A stretch of DNA of 64,000 bases from Ridgeia piscesae. Its lineage: Eukaryota > Annelida > Polychaeta > Sabellida > Siboglinidae. Below, piece after piece: positions 52,941 to 64,000 of this stretch; position 1 is the first letter of the stretch; every line of letters begins with the position of its first letter. Made by a program: the position numbers and the translations under genes. The stretch lies in NCBI GenBank assembly GCA_025642075.2, contig JAODUO010000988.1, positions 82,501 to 146,500 on the forward strand, in the 5' to 3' direction. The notes beneath the pieces are model-generated. The model saw nothing but the letters and a program-made list of their open reading frames with translations. It did no database searches and was not told the origin of the DNA.

Positions 52941-53065
52941 TGACAATCAATGGTGTTATTTATAGAGAGAAGAACTAGATAAACACTAGCCTATGGCTAA
53001 TCTAACCAAATGTAGACAATCTCATAGCCCCAGCCTTGCTCGCACACCGGTTGCTCTGCTCCGAG

Positions 53066-54640
53066 AGAGGGGATTGGCTTCTACAGTGGGGATTGGCTTC
53101 TACGGTGGGGATTGGCTTCTACAGTGGGGATTGGCTTCTACGGTGGAGATTGGCTTCTACGGTGGGGATTGGCTTCTACGGTGGGGATTGGCTTCTACGG
53201 TGGGGATTGGCTTCTACAGTGGGGATTGGCTTCTACGGTGGAGATTGGCTTCTACGGTGGAGATTGGCTTCTACGGTGGAGATTGGCTTCTACAGTGGAG
53301 ATTGGCTTCTACAGTGGGGATTGGCTTCTACGGTGGGGATTGGCTTCTACAGTGGGGATTGGCTTCTACGGTGGGGATTGGCTTCTACGGTGGGGATTGG
53401 CTTCTACGGTGGGGATTGGCTTCTACGGTGGGGATTGGCTTCTACGGTGGAGATTGGCTTCTACGGTGGGGATTGGCTTCTACGGTGGGGATTGGCTTCT
53501 ACGGTGGGGATTGGCTTCTACGGTGGGGATTGGCTTCTACGGTGGGGATTGGCTTCTACGGTGGGGATTGGCTTCTACGGTGGAGATTGGCTTCTACAGT
53601 GGAGATTGGCTTCTACGGTGGAGATTGGCTTCTACGGTGGGGATTGGCTTCTACGGTGGGGATTGGCTTCTACAGTGGGGATTGGCTTCTACGGTGGGGA
53701 TTGGCTTCTACAGTGGGGATTGGCTTCTACGGTGGAGATTGGCTTCTACGGTGGAGATTGGCTTCTACGGTGGGGATTGGCTTCTACGGTGGGGATTGGC
53801 TTCTACGGTGGGGATTGGCTTCTACGGTGGGGATTGGCTTCTACGGTGGGGATTGGCTTCTACGGTGGGGATTGGCTTCTACAGTGGGGATTGGCTTCTA
53901 CGGTGGGGATTGGCTTCTACGGTGGGGATTGGCTTCTACGGTGGGGATTGGCTTCTACGGTGGGGATTGGCTTCTACAGTGGGGATTGGCTTCTACGGTG
54001 GGGATTGGCTTCTACGTGGGGATTGGCTTCTACGGTGGGGATTGGCTTCTACGGTGGGGATTGGCTTCTACGGTGGGGATTGGCTTCTACGGTGGGGATT
54101 GGCTTCTACGGTGGGGATTGGCACGTGGATTGGCTTCTACGGTGGGGATTGGCTTCTACGGTGGGGATTGGCTTCTACAGTGGAGATTGGCTTCTACAGT
54201 GGGATTGGCTTCTACAGTGGGGATTGGCTTCTACAGTGGGGATTGGCTTCTACGGTGGGGATTGGCTTCTACAGTGGGGATTGGCTTCTACAGTGGGGAT
54301 TGGCTTCTACAGTGGGGATTGGCTTCTACAGTGGGGATTGGCTTCTACAGTGGGGATTGGCTTCTACAGTGGGGATTGGCTTCTACAGTGGGGATTGGCT
54401 TCTACAGTGGGGATTGGCTTCTACGGTGGGGATTGGCTTCTACAGTGGAGATTGGCTTCTACAGTGGGGATTGGCTTCTACAGTGGGGATTGGCTTCTAC
54501 AGTGGGGATTGGCTTCTACGGTGGGGATTGGCTTCTACGGTGGGGATTGGCTTCTACAGTGGGGATTGGCTTCTACAGTGGGGATTGGCTTCTACAGTGG
54601 AGATTGGCTTCTACGGTGGGGATTGGCTTCTACAGCAGCT
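53066..54640 (+). repeat. 19-bp minisatellite inside the transposon
   Basis: About 83 copies of GGGGATTGGCTTCTACGGT with G/A changes (CAGTG, GGAGAT) and a few shortened units (near 54015, 54120, 54200). No stop in any + frame, which yields 600-residue false ORFs that run into the downstream gene. Confidence 0.97.
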
Positions 54641-56178
54641 CTGCATCAAGTGTATATTACAATACTTCTTCATCGCTGGACACCACAACTATGCAAGGTA
54701 CCTCTCGTGGCACTGCCTCGAGATGTCAGTGCTCCTGCCTGCCGAGGCCAAGGACGACCTTCTCTCCGGTGCATTTGTCTGCAGACACAAGGCCGGCAGA
54801 AAGTATCGACTCTCCCCATATCTGCATATTATGTCTCTGACACGCTTGACCATTGCTGCTCTCCAGATCTGTCAAGCAGTTCCAGCGAGACGCCGCACAA
54901 AGGGGAAGGTGTGAAGACATGTAACGTTGATGAAGATGACCGCCAGCGTATCAGTACAGAACTTGGAAACTGTTCCCATCCCCTCGATACCGAGAGTGAT
55001 GTCCTCTACAACATCCACAATGGATAAGTGGCTCCAACGATGGTCAATGTGTCAGACTCCTTGGCACTTCGTGGTGCGATGGCAACTGCATTCCGCAAAT
55101 CGCTCCCAACCGAGTTCCATGCAAAGCTCAGTTCGCCAGTGAATACTATGGAACATCTGAAACGAGGTGTTAAAATTGGTGACAAGGTCGTGTTCGACCT
55201 AGAGTCCGTATGTCTCCGTGTTCTGGTAGTCGGTCAACAGCGCGAGGTGGAACTCATGCCAATATTTTGGGTATGAGCTATGTGTTGTCCCTCCATCACT
55301 TGTGGATGAGTGTGCATGGTTGCGTCCGGTGAGGGAACAAGGCGATTCTAGTTCACAAGCTTGGAGTAAAGCATCAAAGCCTCCACACCCTGACGTCATC
55401 ATCGTGGACGCGCAGCAGCTCTTGTATCACGTGGTCTGGCCCTGTGGGGGAAGAAAATCCTCGTTTTTGACCGTTGGACTGAAATATCGGCTAAGGACCA
55501 TGAGAGGCACCAGAAGGACCACGAGGAGACACAGTGTGCTCAGCTATTTGGAGCCCACCATGCACTAAGCGGATGTGATACTGTTTCCTACCCCTTCGGC
55601 AAAGGCAACGCCTCTGTTCTGAAGACACTAAAGAGCAAGCAACTTGCCACGGCTGTTCGACGTGTTGGGTGAGGAGAGTGCCACTCACGCGGACCTCATG
55701 GCAGTTAGACAGCAGTTCTTTGCGGCACTGTGTGGACACCCCACGGGCACCTTGATGACTCAAGCTCGGTACAATCTGTACACCCGCAAACAGGGGGAGC
55801 CACTGCGCATCATGTTACTGCCTCCGACGGACACAAACCTTTACAGATGTTGCTTTGGAAGGCAGCTGACCAACAGGGTCCTCCAGATGTCTCCATCGCA
55901 GAGTATGGATGGAAAATAGACGATGGGATAACTTGCCCCAGCACTGATGTGGTCCACCAGGACCACCGCTTCTAATGAACGTCATTAACTGCCGCTGTTG
56001 AGCGAAGGACAAGGCATGCAAGGAAGGCAATTGTAGCTGTTACCGTGAAAAACTCATCTGCACAATCTACTGCCTCTGCACAGCAGGTGATGAAAGCTGC
56101 AACCCGTTTACGAAGATAGAGGAGAACGATGTCCAGCATGACCATGATGATGATTATGTAGATCGGGATGAGTTATAA
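54641..56178 (+). pseudogene. Degraded transposon gene: PIN/FEN-like nuclease motifs and C-terminal CXC cluster
   Basis: Fragments in three + frames, in order: HHNYARYLSWHCLEM and LSGAFVCRHKAG (54670-54800), YYVSDTLDH, VSDSLALRGAMATAFRKSLP (55045-55110), KPPHPDVIIVDAQQLLYHVV (55376-55440), ILVFDRWTEISAKDHERH, AHHALSGCDTVSYPFGKG (55553-55610), LFDVLGEESATHADLMA, QARYNLYTRKQG, LLWKAADQQGPPDV, then NCRC and KACKEGNCSCYREKLICTIY (55983-56100), CNPFT. I know this arrangement only as a multi-copy uncharacterised family in invertebrate genomes. IVDA, VFDR and GCDT-GKG resemble the metal-site Asp, VFDG and H3TH elements of FEN1/XPG nucleases; the cysteine array resembles tesmin/TSO1 CXC DNA-binding domains. 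Internal deletion after the VFDR block (the expected second acidic motif is missing), several frameshifts and stops: dead copy. Confidence 0.75.
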
Positions 56179-56332
56179 GTACAACACTCAGCATTGGATG
56201 GATAATAACAAAAAATGTTAGTATCTATGTTAATTTGGTTTTACTATGTTTACATTTGGTTATATTAGCCATAGGCTGGTGTTTCTCTGTTTAGTAACAT
56301 TAACTATAAATGAAACCACCGATTGTCTGTCT

Positions 56333-56364
56333 GTATCCTTTCAATTTCACCATTGAAAGGATAC
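56333..56364. other. Perfect 12-bp hairpin beside the transposon end
   Basis: GTATCCTTTCAA, 8-base loop, TTGAAAGGATAC, about 10 bp outside the right TIR. Confidence 0.8.
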
Positions 56365-58074
56365 AGCTGGCAAATTGACTAATCTGTTTTGAAGCTAGAT
56401 GTTGACCAGTGATATATCATTCAATTGTGAATATTGCAAAAATATTACTAATATAACTAATCATAATTTGGCAGATAGCGTACATCATAAGAACTTCATA
56501 GTAATTAATAAATAAATACCTAGAAACATATACCATCTCTTTAAACTGTGGATGTTATTTGCAATCGACGAAACACCCTCAAAACAAAACAAACAAACAT
56601 CATCACCAGTCATTTTAATTACAAACACTAAGGAATCACATCATTGCACAGAATGACAAAATCAATCGTTTACATAAGAATTATGCATACACTCCTATGT
56701 ACAAGTTATAGAAATATAGTGACAATATGTACTATATCGTATGAAAGAACGTATTGCATAAAAACTGCACCGTTGTCCTGCACGTCTGAAAGAAAGATCT
56801 CTGTTTCACTGCACCTTTCCTTGTCCTGCTAACACAACATAACCACGGAATTGTCTCTTTCCTCAGTGTACCACGTGGTACTAACACGGAGATACTAAAT
56901 TTCAAATACTACCACACTTGTCTCAGATACTATCATCCTCCTACAGTCTTCTAACAACGTTGATGGATACATTGGAGAACGTTTCACTAACATCCGTACA
57001 AGTTCACTTTTGCTGTTTAAAACTGATTTTGCTTCATGACATTTATTTAGGCATCTTGAAAACGTTCAACATGAGAATGTGTTATGTGGCACAATTTGGG
57101 AAGTACATCACATTAATACTGTCCTCTGGTCCTTTAGAGATTCAACCTCTGAATCTGTCTTTTACATATATTGGGGAACATTTATTTGAGGTGCTTCTGA
57201 CTGCTACATCTAGTACAGATAAACACAGTAATATCACTCGAATGCAATTGACCAGTTACGATGCATTTACAACTTCTCTCCCACTCACTTTCCATTGAAA
57301 ACACACCTGGTAATTCAACATTTTCCTATTAAATATACATTCACACAGACTAGGTTATATACTACTTAAAATGGCACAGTATTAAATTACAAGCATCTCT
57401 AATGTGTGCAGCTAAAACAAACTTTTAAAAACAGCGACATTTACATATAAATAGATTTGGTCCCTGATGCTGTCAACGTTGCGAAAATTGCATGAAACAC
57501 ACAGAGTGTAACCTGACTGTCTGTTTGTGGAGACAGGTAAGCAAAAAGATTACATCCGCTGATAAATCCCTCACTATCTCAACTCAACACCCATTAAAAT
57601 TTGTAATTCAATCCTGTTAAATGTAACCATCTCTACTTCTTACAACAAGACAGTGAAAACACAACGTAATATCTCCAACCCTGCATAATTCCGACCACAA
57701 TTTAAAAGAGAAATATCCCCCCCGTTGACAAAATCTGAAGTCAAAATATCACATACATATCTCATTTTTTTCAGAAACAACAAGTATTCGCGAGGAACAA
57801 TTACCAAGAAAATATAGCTACCCCTTGAAAATTATGAAAGAATGAAAATTTTTCCTACTCATCTACCCCAATATTTATGTTCATAACAGAGAATATTACT
57901 ATTGCAGTAGATGAAGAAGAAGATGAAAGGTCCATTCATTCCACGGGGGAGATCAGAAAGGCAAGTAGATTCACTGCGAATGTGTCACTTCTGGTCTGCA
58001 GACTGTCGACGTTGACGAATGGTTGTTTCACATATGTTAAGTGGGGCCTGCAACAGAGAAGGAAAATAAGACTC
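56365..58074. other. Intergenic
   Basis: A 126-codon open frame at 56918-57298 (+) has no recognisable domain and unremarkable composition. Nothing supported. Confidence 0.4.
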
Positions 58075-58545
58075 ACTCCCACTCTCTCTTTCTCCTCCCC
58101 CCCTCTCTCCCCCCTCTCCTCTTTCTCCCCATCCACCACTCTCTCTCGTTCTCTTCCCTCTCTTTCTATCTCATTCTTCCCACCCCCTACCCCTCTCTTT
58201 CTTTCATTCTCCCCCCCCTCTCTCATTCTCTGCGCTCACTCTATCTCATTCTCCCCACCCCCACCTCTCTCTTTCTCGTTCTCTACCTCTCTCTCATTCT
58301 CCCCCTCTCTCTCTCTCTCTCTCTCTCTCGTTCTCTTCCCATCTCATTCTTCCCACCCCTACCCCTCTCTTTCTTTCATTCTCCCCCCCTCTCTCATTCT
58401 CTGCACTCTCTCTATCTCATTCTCCCCACCCCACCTCTCTCTTTCTCGTTCTACCTCCCTCTCATTTTACCCCTTCTCTCTCGTTCTACCCCCTCTCTAA
58501 TTCTCCTCTCTCTATCGTTCTCACCACCCGTCTCTCTCACGCACT
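58075..58545 (+). repeat. CT-rich polypyrimidine repeat
   Basis: Long TCTCTCATTCTCCCC-type repeat, with a ~200-bp block repeated (58150-58290 against 58330-58440). Produces serine/proline/leucine-rich false ORFs. Confidence 0.93.
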
Positions 58546-59004
58546 CATTTATTGTATGACTTTCCAAGTCATAATGAAGATAATAATAATTATAATAATG
58601 TTCAGTTATGTCTGATAACTGCACCAGTGACTGAACCAGTCGATTCGAGATTTGTAGATACGGTTGCACACGTCACACACACGCTTGTGTGCAGTGGCCA
58701 CCCGTTGTTGTCATGTTCGTGATTCTTTTGTCATCATAATTTTTCGGCTTCCTAAGCTCCTTGTTCATTTCAAAAATATTCCACGCTGGTTTTGCTCATG
58801 GATCTCAACGTCACCCTGTCTGTGTCCCAGGGTCTGGGCATCTACCACCTCTTGTGGTTTAAGGCCAGACACAGCTTCTTCTTCGGCTTTTCCCACTAGG
58901 TGGGGTCAGCCACAGCTATATCAGATTCTTCTGAATTTTTGCAGAGTCCAAATGTTTTGGCCCAAAGCATAGAATGTGTCTTACCAAGCAAAACAAATAT
59001 ATAA

Positions 59005-59865
59005 TGCTATTCAGTACGACTGTACCTTGTTTCCATGATAAGTATTTGCTATTTTGAGCAAATACTGACAAATTTGACAACTATATAACTATTCAGTACG
59101 ACTGTACCTTGTTTCCATGATAACAAGTGTTTGCTATTTTGAGCAAATACTGACAAATTTGACAACTATATAACTATTCAGTACGACTGTACCTTGTTTC
59201 CATGATAACAAGTGTTTGCTATTTTGAGCAAATACTGACAAATTTGAAAAATATATAACTATTCAGTACGACTGTACCTTGTTTCCATGATAACAAGTGT
59301 TTGCTATTTTGAGCAAATACTGACAAATTTGAAAAATATATAACTATTCAGTACGACTGTACCTTGTTTCCATGATAACAAGTATTTGCTATTTTGAGCA
59401 AATACTGACAAATTTGAAAAATATATAACTATTCAGTACGACTGTACCTTGTTTCCATGATAACAAGTGTTTGCTATTTTGAGCAAATACTGACAAATTT
59501 GAAAAATATATAACTCTATTCAGTATGACTGTGCCCTGTTTTCACGATAACATGTAAAATGTTTGCTATTTCGAGCAAATACTGACAAACTTGAAAAATA
59601 TATAACTCTATACAGTACGACTGTACCCTGTTTCCATGGTAACAAGTAAAATGTTTGCTATTTTCAGCAAATACTGATAAATTTGAAAAATATGTAACTC
59701 TATTCAGAACGACTGTACCCTGTTTCCATGGTAACAAGTAAAATGTTTGCTATTTTCAGCAAATACTGACAAATTTGAAAAATATATAACTCTATTCAAT
59801 ACGACTGTTTCCATGATAACAAGTAAAATGTTTGCTATTTTGAGCAAATACTGACAAATTTTGAA
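59005..59865. repeat. 85-bp satellite-like tandem repeat
   Basis: CAGTACGACTGT at 59012, 59094, 59179, 59264, 59349, 59434, then more diverged copies to about 59860 (10-11 units). Each unit holds the inverted repeat TATTTGCT-ATTTTG-AGCAAATA. Confidence 0.95.
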
Positions 59866-59869
59866 ACAC

Positions 59870-60845
59870 TGACATTCTTTATTGAACATATTTGTAATTC
59901 TTGAAAATCCATGTTCAGTAATCATGTACTATCAAGTTTAATGTTTTGGTAAAGCACATGAAAAACCCTGATTGTGGACAACAACCATTGGATCATTATG
60001 AGTGAAAATACTTACGATTATTAGGTCATTGCAAGGAACATTCAGAATATTATTTAGAATCTGACTGCATAACTCACTGAGGTATCCTTTTTCAATACAG
60101 TATGTGGATATTTCACAAATGGGGAAAATGGCAGTCGAAGGTGGCAAAATGGGTAATATTACTTGATATCAACATACCTGATTCATTAATAAAAGTCTTA
60201 GAGATAAGTAATTGTAACAAAAGAGAAGATCATTAATAGTTAACATAAAAGCCAGTGGAAACTGGCAGAAAACCATTTTGGGCGTTTTTTGTAAAACAAA
60301 AAACCACTTCACCTCGGCTGCAGGTTCGTAAGGTCTGAATTGATGATCATTTGGAACAGCCAGACATATTGGTACCAACAAAAGCCAAAATGTACACATA
60401 AATGATAGTTCTTAGACTTATATACCTCTCAAGAAACTTTCTTTTTACCTGGATATTTCAATCACATACTCCACAGTTTGTGCTATGATAGCATCACACT
60501 AGCATTGTGGAACAGCGACTAGCCAACATGGTAATTGACAGGTGGCATTGTAGCATAGTTTCTAGACAGCTTGATGAAGTTGATGGTGATGTTACAGCAC
60601 TCACTCATTTGTCGTGTTGAGTGTCTCCATTGCTGGTCCCTGATACTGCTTCCCTCGTGTCAATCATCGCTGTCTTTATCTTGAAGTTTTTGATTATATC
60701 CTGCAAAACCATATTAAAATACAATAACACTCTGCCTGGTACCATTACAATTACATTCGTGTTTCTGACTCACCTCTTACATAATCAAACCAATCAACTC
60801 AGTAATAATATCCACACCATGGTAACCAATTTACACTACATTTAC
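59870..60845. other. Intergenic
   Basis: No exon, RNA gene or element recognised. Confidence 0.4.
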
Positions 60846-61290
60846 TAAGTTAAATTTCCTTGCATCGCAGCCGTGGGTTGCAATACAAGGACGTCTGCAT
60901 GAGAGACATGAAGACGCTCGACATTGATGCAGCATCCTAGGAGGGCCTTGCAGCCGTGGGTTGCAATACAAGGACGTCTGCATGAGAGACATGAAGCGCT
61001 CGACATTGATGCAGCATCCTAGGAGGGCCTTGCAGCTGACTGCACGAGGTGGAGAAGTATCCTGGAACAACACTTCAAGACAGGGGAAGAGAAGCTGATG
61101 AACGTAGCAGAAGACAAGTGGATACGCAGAAAGGAGCGCAGCAACTCCAGCAGACCAGAGACCACACACAGATGCGACCTTTGTGGTAGTAGTCTGCCTC
61201 GCCCGCATTGGTCTCTTCAGCCACAGACGATGCTGCTCCAGCCGAGCAGACAGTGAGAACAGTTAGGATGCTTCACCCATGGTCAGCCAT
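60845..61290 (+). pseudogene. LINE ORF2 3' remnant with internal tandem duplication
   Basis: Reads RGLQYKDVCMRDMKTLDID, stop, EGLAA, then ADCTRWRSILEQHFKTGEEK, RRKERSNSSRPETTHRCDLC and, after a frameshift, VCLARIGLFSHRRC. This is the C-terminal end of a common animal LINE ORF2 ending in a CxxC...H zinc-finger-like motif. A ~92-bp segment (60868-60959) is duplicated in tandem with one base missing in the second copy. The (ACTAC)n tract follows as a tail. Confidence 0.8.
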
Positions 61291-61299
61291 GACTGACGG

Positions 61300-61415
61300 A
61301 ACCTACTACACTACACTACACTACACTACACTACACTACACTACACTACACTACACTACACTACACTACACTACACTACACTACACTACACTACACTACA
61401 CTACACTACACTACA
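61300..61415 (+). repeat. (ACTAC)n microsatellite
   Basis: About 23 pentamers directly behind the LINE remnant, probably its 3' tail expanded. Confidence 0.97.
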
Positions 61416-61674
61416 TTAACATTAAGACATGAAAAAATATCAAATCAACGTCTACCCCTGGTAGTCTTTTGATGAAAGGTCAACTGGTACATATTATAAT
61501 AAAAATTGTAGTGCTTATATTTTAGTATATATACATGTTACAAATGGCGGCACAAACTAAAACTAATCTCTAACGGGCAAAAAGAACAAGTGGAATATTT
61601 ACTACCTGAGATGAAAGGCACAGGACTACTACAAAGCTGTGACAATATACTCATGTGTGACACTGGGGTACTTT

Positions 61675-62193
61675 AAAGGGATACTCCAGTCAGTGAGAGG
61701 TTCACAGTATTAACTTATATATGTGTACTATAAAATTATTGGTTGTGCCTAGTAACTGTGCACAAAGATTGTTAATAAACAATTAGTTATAGTTTAATGG
61801 CATCAAAAACATGCTATCTTAGATTCAGGGCGCTGCCATCGTGAGACTTATGCGCCAGTGATGTAAGCCAAATAGTTTACGTCACTTGCGCATTGTTGAA
61901 AAAGGCAAGGATTGGCGGAATCTTCGCTAATAATTGTGATAGTGACGTAAGCAATCCGCGACGTACTAGATACATCAAATACCATTGGACAGACATAGAA
62001 TGTTCGAATGTGCATCTGGCGCATAAGTATCAAGATGGCAGCGCCCTGAATCCAACATGGAGTGTTTCTGGTACAATTATACTATAATTAATTGTTTATT
62101 AACAATCTTTGTGCACAATTATTCTGCACAACCAATATATTATACAGATGTAAGTAAATGCTTTGAATCTCTCTCTGACTGGAGTATCCCTTT
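61675..62193. mobile_element. 519-bp foldback DNA element
   Basis: Ends AAAGGGATACTCCAGTCAG and the reverse of CTGACTGGAGTATCCCTTT match; the arms stay complementary for about 200 bp (TGTGCACAAAGATTGTTAAT, TTCAGGGCGCTGCCAT-TTATGCGCCAG against their reverses near 62000-62110). No ORF of its own. TSD not obvious. Confidence 0.85.
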
Positions 62194-63385
62194 CAAATAA
62201 GCACACCTTGTGCAGCAGATGACTATCTGAACAATGTATACATACAAAACATCGATAGGGCTGTATGGTAACAATACTTATACTCGATTTTCTAACTTAC
62301 AACTAATGCCACACCTCATAACCAACACATGGTACATGATAGTTCACTTTGCAAATTTAGGAGCAGTTATTATTTATTTAAAATCTTTGGGACATGTGAG
62401 ATTTCAACGTTGCAGATTTAACAGAGTTAAACATTTAGAAATTTGCCGATTCTTACCAGTGTGTAAAACTGGAATTATATTCTAGTGAACACGACTTGGG
62501 GAGATTCTTCACTGAAAATAACGACTGGTCCCTGATCAGCCAGAATCATGTGCTGTTAAAACTACTTGGTAGAAATGGGAAACTTACAAGCCAATTCTGT
62601 TTCGTCAGTGACATGACCACTTGGTGGGAGACCGCGCTGTCATCGCCTTCGTCGTTCGCTTTGATGACCGGCTCTGTAAGCCACAAAGACATGTCACACG
62701 TGGACACTTCACTCCTTTAACGACTTTTTGATTCTGCACTTTCTTGTCACACGTCTTTAATTTGTGGGCACATACGCAAGTCAACACAGAGAAACGACGT
62801 CTGCCAACGCTGAGCTTAGATCTTGGGTAAAAAGTTGTGTTAGTTAATTTCCTACAGCCATGTCAATGAGCGAGATTAAACCCAACTTTTTGGTCTCACT
62901 CTTCCTTGATCCCTGTTGTTCAGGGGCAAGGGTCAGGTGTGGTATTTTTGTATCACTTGGTCCATTCTTTCCCTGCTCTGATTCCTCCCAGTAGCCCACT
63001 CCCTGCACTTTTCATCCTCTCCCGATCTTCCGATACCCCTCCTCATGTGGTTCTCTATCTCAGCCCTGGCCTTCTCCTTATTCCGTGCCTTTGATGTCTT
63101 TCTGCTTTTTTCCACTAGTCTACCTGCGTCCCTCCTTACCAAGTGAGTTGCCCCTGTTAATCCTACCAATGTTCCTGTCAGGATGCTTCGCTTCCCCACC
63201 TCTGTCTACATTCAAACACCTGCAGCTAACAATATAGGTACAGCCATCTTAGGTTATGGACTTCACGAAGGTGTTTGCTTGTGATTGGTCAAAATATTGG
63301 CACGAAAGACATACAAACACTGTAGCACCATGTACATCACAGATAAACGAGACTTGATTAAACATGGCAAATATGTAGTTGTAAG
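62194..63385. other. Intergenic
   Basis: An 88-codon minus-strand frame at 62933-63199, rich in R, K and E, is of unknown nature. No supported gene. Confidence 0.4.
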
Positions 63386-63389
63386 TTCT

Positions 63390-63560
63390 TACATAGCGCA
63401 GTATCCAGTCCTCAGGATTGCTTAAAGTACTTTACATTTTACTCCCTGGCAGATATGTTCAATAGAACCCCATCTAGACAACACTAGGATCACTTGAAAG
63501 GTGGTGAAAAGTGAAGGAAATGACTTGCTGAAGTAAGAACCGCAATTGAATTATGTAGTT
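63390..63560 (-). mobile_element. Deu-type SINE tail (reverse)
   Basis: Reverse complement has CTGCCAGGGAGTAAAATGTA, AAGTACTTTAAGCAATCCTG and GGATACTGCGCTATGT, matching the 36700-36780 tail. Confidence 0.65.
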
Positions 63561-64000
63561 TCAAACAAAAAGTTTGAGATGTTATTGGATCTGTAGACTC
63601 GCAATTGTTTCTGCACACTCCCAGCTATGAGTAGTGTCGGAGTCCACATAAAGTATCCATAAAAACTAGTGCAACAAATAGTAAATCACAACTTTACCAA
63701 TCACAGGCAGTTTGTCTCGGTCCAGAAATATCCTTGCGTGGCCGTCCTACAAATCGCACAGAACATATAGAAATAATCAAGGAGTACTTACAAACAGTGG
63801 CGGAACGAAACAAACTGTAGCACATTTCGGAATGCATCGGATATTTTGCAAAAAAAATTTAAATTCCAAAATGAACTCACGTGTGAAAGTATCAATTTTT
63901 AGGAATAATTAACAATTTACTACCAGTTTTAATGCAACAATTGTAGTTACTATCAAGGACAGGCTCTGTAAAGACCTAACTGACATACGTAAACACATCA

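Larger units (their letters stand above)
52941..56323 (+). mobile_element. TIR-bounded DNA transposon carrying a PIN/FEN-like plus CXC gene
   Basis: Left end 52941-53019 and right end 56238-56323 are diverged inverted repeats of about 80 bp: left has GACAATC, ATTTATAG and CTAGCCTATGGCTAATCTAA; the right end reversed has GACAATC, ATTTATAG and CCAGCCTATGGCTAATATAA, both followed by CCAAATGTA-AC. Between them are a 19-bp minisatellite and one degraded gene on the + strand. No target duplication could be picked out. I cannot assign it to a named superfamily. Confidence 0.65.

Noticed and set aside
52993..54640. Three overlapping frames of 600 or more codons (GLASTVGIGFYGGDW)
   Set aside because: Produced by a stop-free 19-bp repeat; only the sequence after 54640 shows family similarity.
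58041..58559. 172- and 207-codon Ser/Pro/Leu-rich frames
   Set aside because: Polypyrimidine repeat translated in several frames; no splice or domain support.
62933..63199. 88-codon minus-strand ORF rich in R, K and E
   Set aside because: Looks somewhat coding but matches no family I can name; may be a retroelement scrap. Needs a protein search.

Overview
The window is eukaryotic, from an invertebrate animal. Evidence: spliced GT-AG exons, tRNA-headed SINEs (one family with a Deu-domain-like body), hAT, MITE and LINE remnants, and AT-rich introns full of micro- and minisatellites. Species cannot be fixed; a marine invertebrate (lophotrochozoan or lancelet-like) fits the repeat families best, but this is inference.

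Positions 195-38900 (+) hold the last 17 exons of one anoctamin/TMEM16 gene. Every exon has consensus splice sites and the phases join without a break to 635 codons plus stop, followed by an AATAAA signal. The part present runs from just before TM1 to the C terminus; the N-terminal cytosolic dimerisation domain lies to the left of the window. All six Ca2+-binding side chains known from TMEM16A have counterparts (N356, E360, E416, E419, E448, D452 in window numbering), so the product should be a Ca2+-gated channel or lipid scramblase. Wording of several loops is nearest to ANO7, a tentative assignment. A possible alternative last exon with its own stop and AATAAA lies at 11358-11510.

The introns are the odd part. 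Nearly every one carries a tandem array (units of 9, 12, 14, 15, 22, 24, 30, 31, 34, 36, 100 and 104 bp), the largest being about 9.2 kb of a 22-bp unit. Several arrays contain the gene's own splice junctions: the acceptor plus first 72 nt of exon 3 repeated about six times, the acceptor plus first ~44 nt of exon 13 repeated 14 times, and a donor-like GTAAGT repeated through intron 11. This splice-junction-centred amplification is the most unusual thing seen here.

From 39 kb to 64 kb no host gene is evident. The region is a mobile-element graveyard: a 771-bp hAT-type element with perfect 11-bp TIRs and 8-bp TSDs (39745-40515); a broken hAT transposase on the minus strand with a 238-bp MITE inserted in it (46690-47920); a ~3.4-kb TIR-bounded element (about 52941-56323) carrying a degraded gene with PIN/FEN-nuclease-like motifs and a C-terminal CXC cysteine cluster, plus a ~1.57-kb 19-bp minisatellite; a LINE 3' end with an internal duplication (60845-61290); and a 519-bp foldback element (61675-62193).
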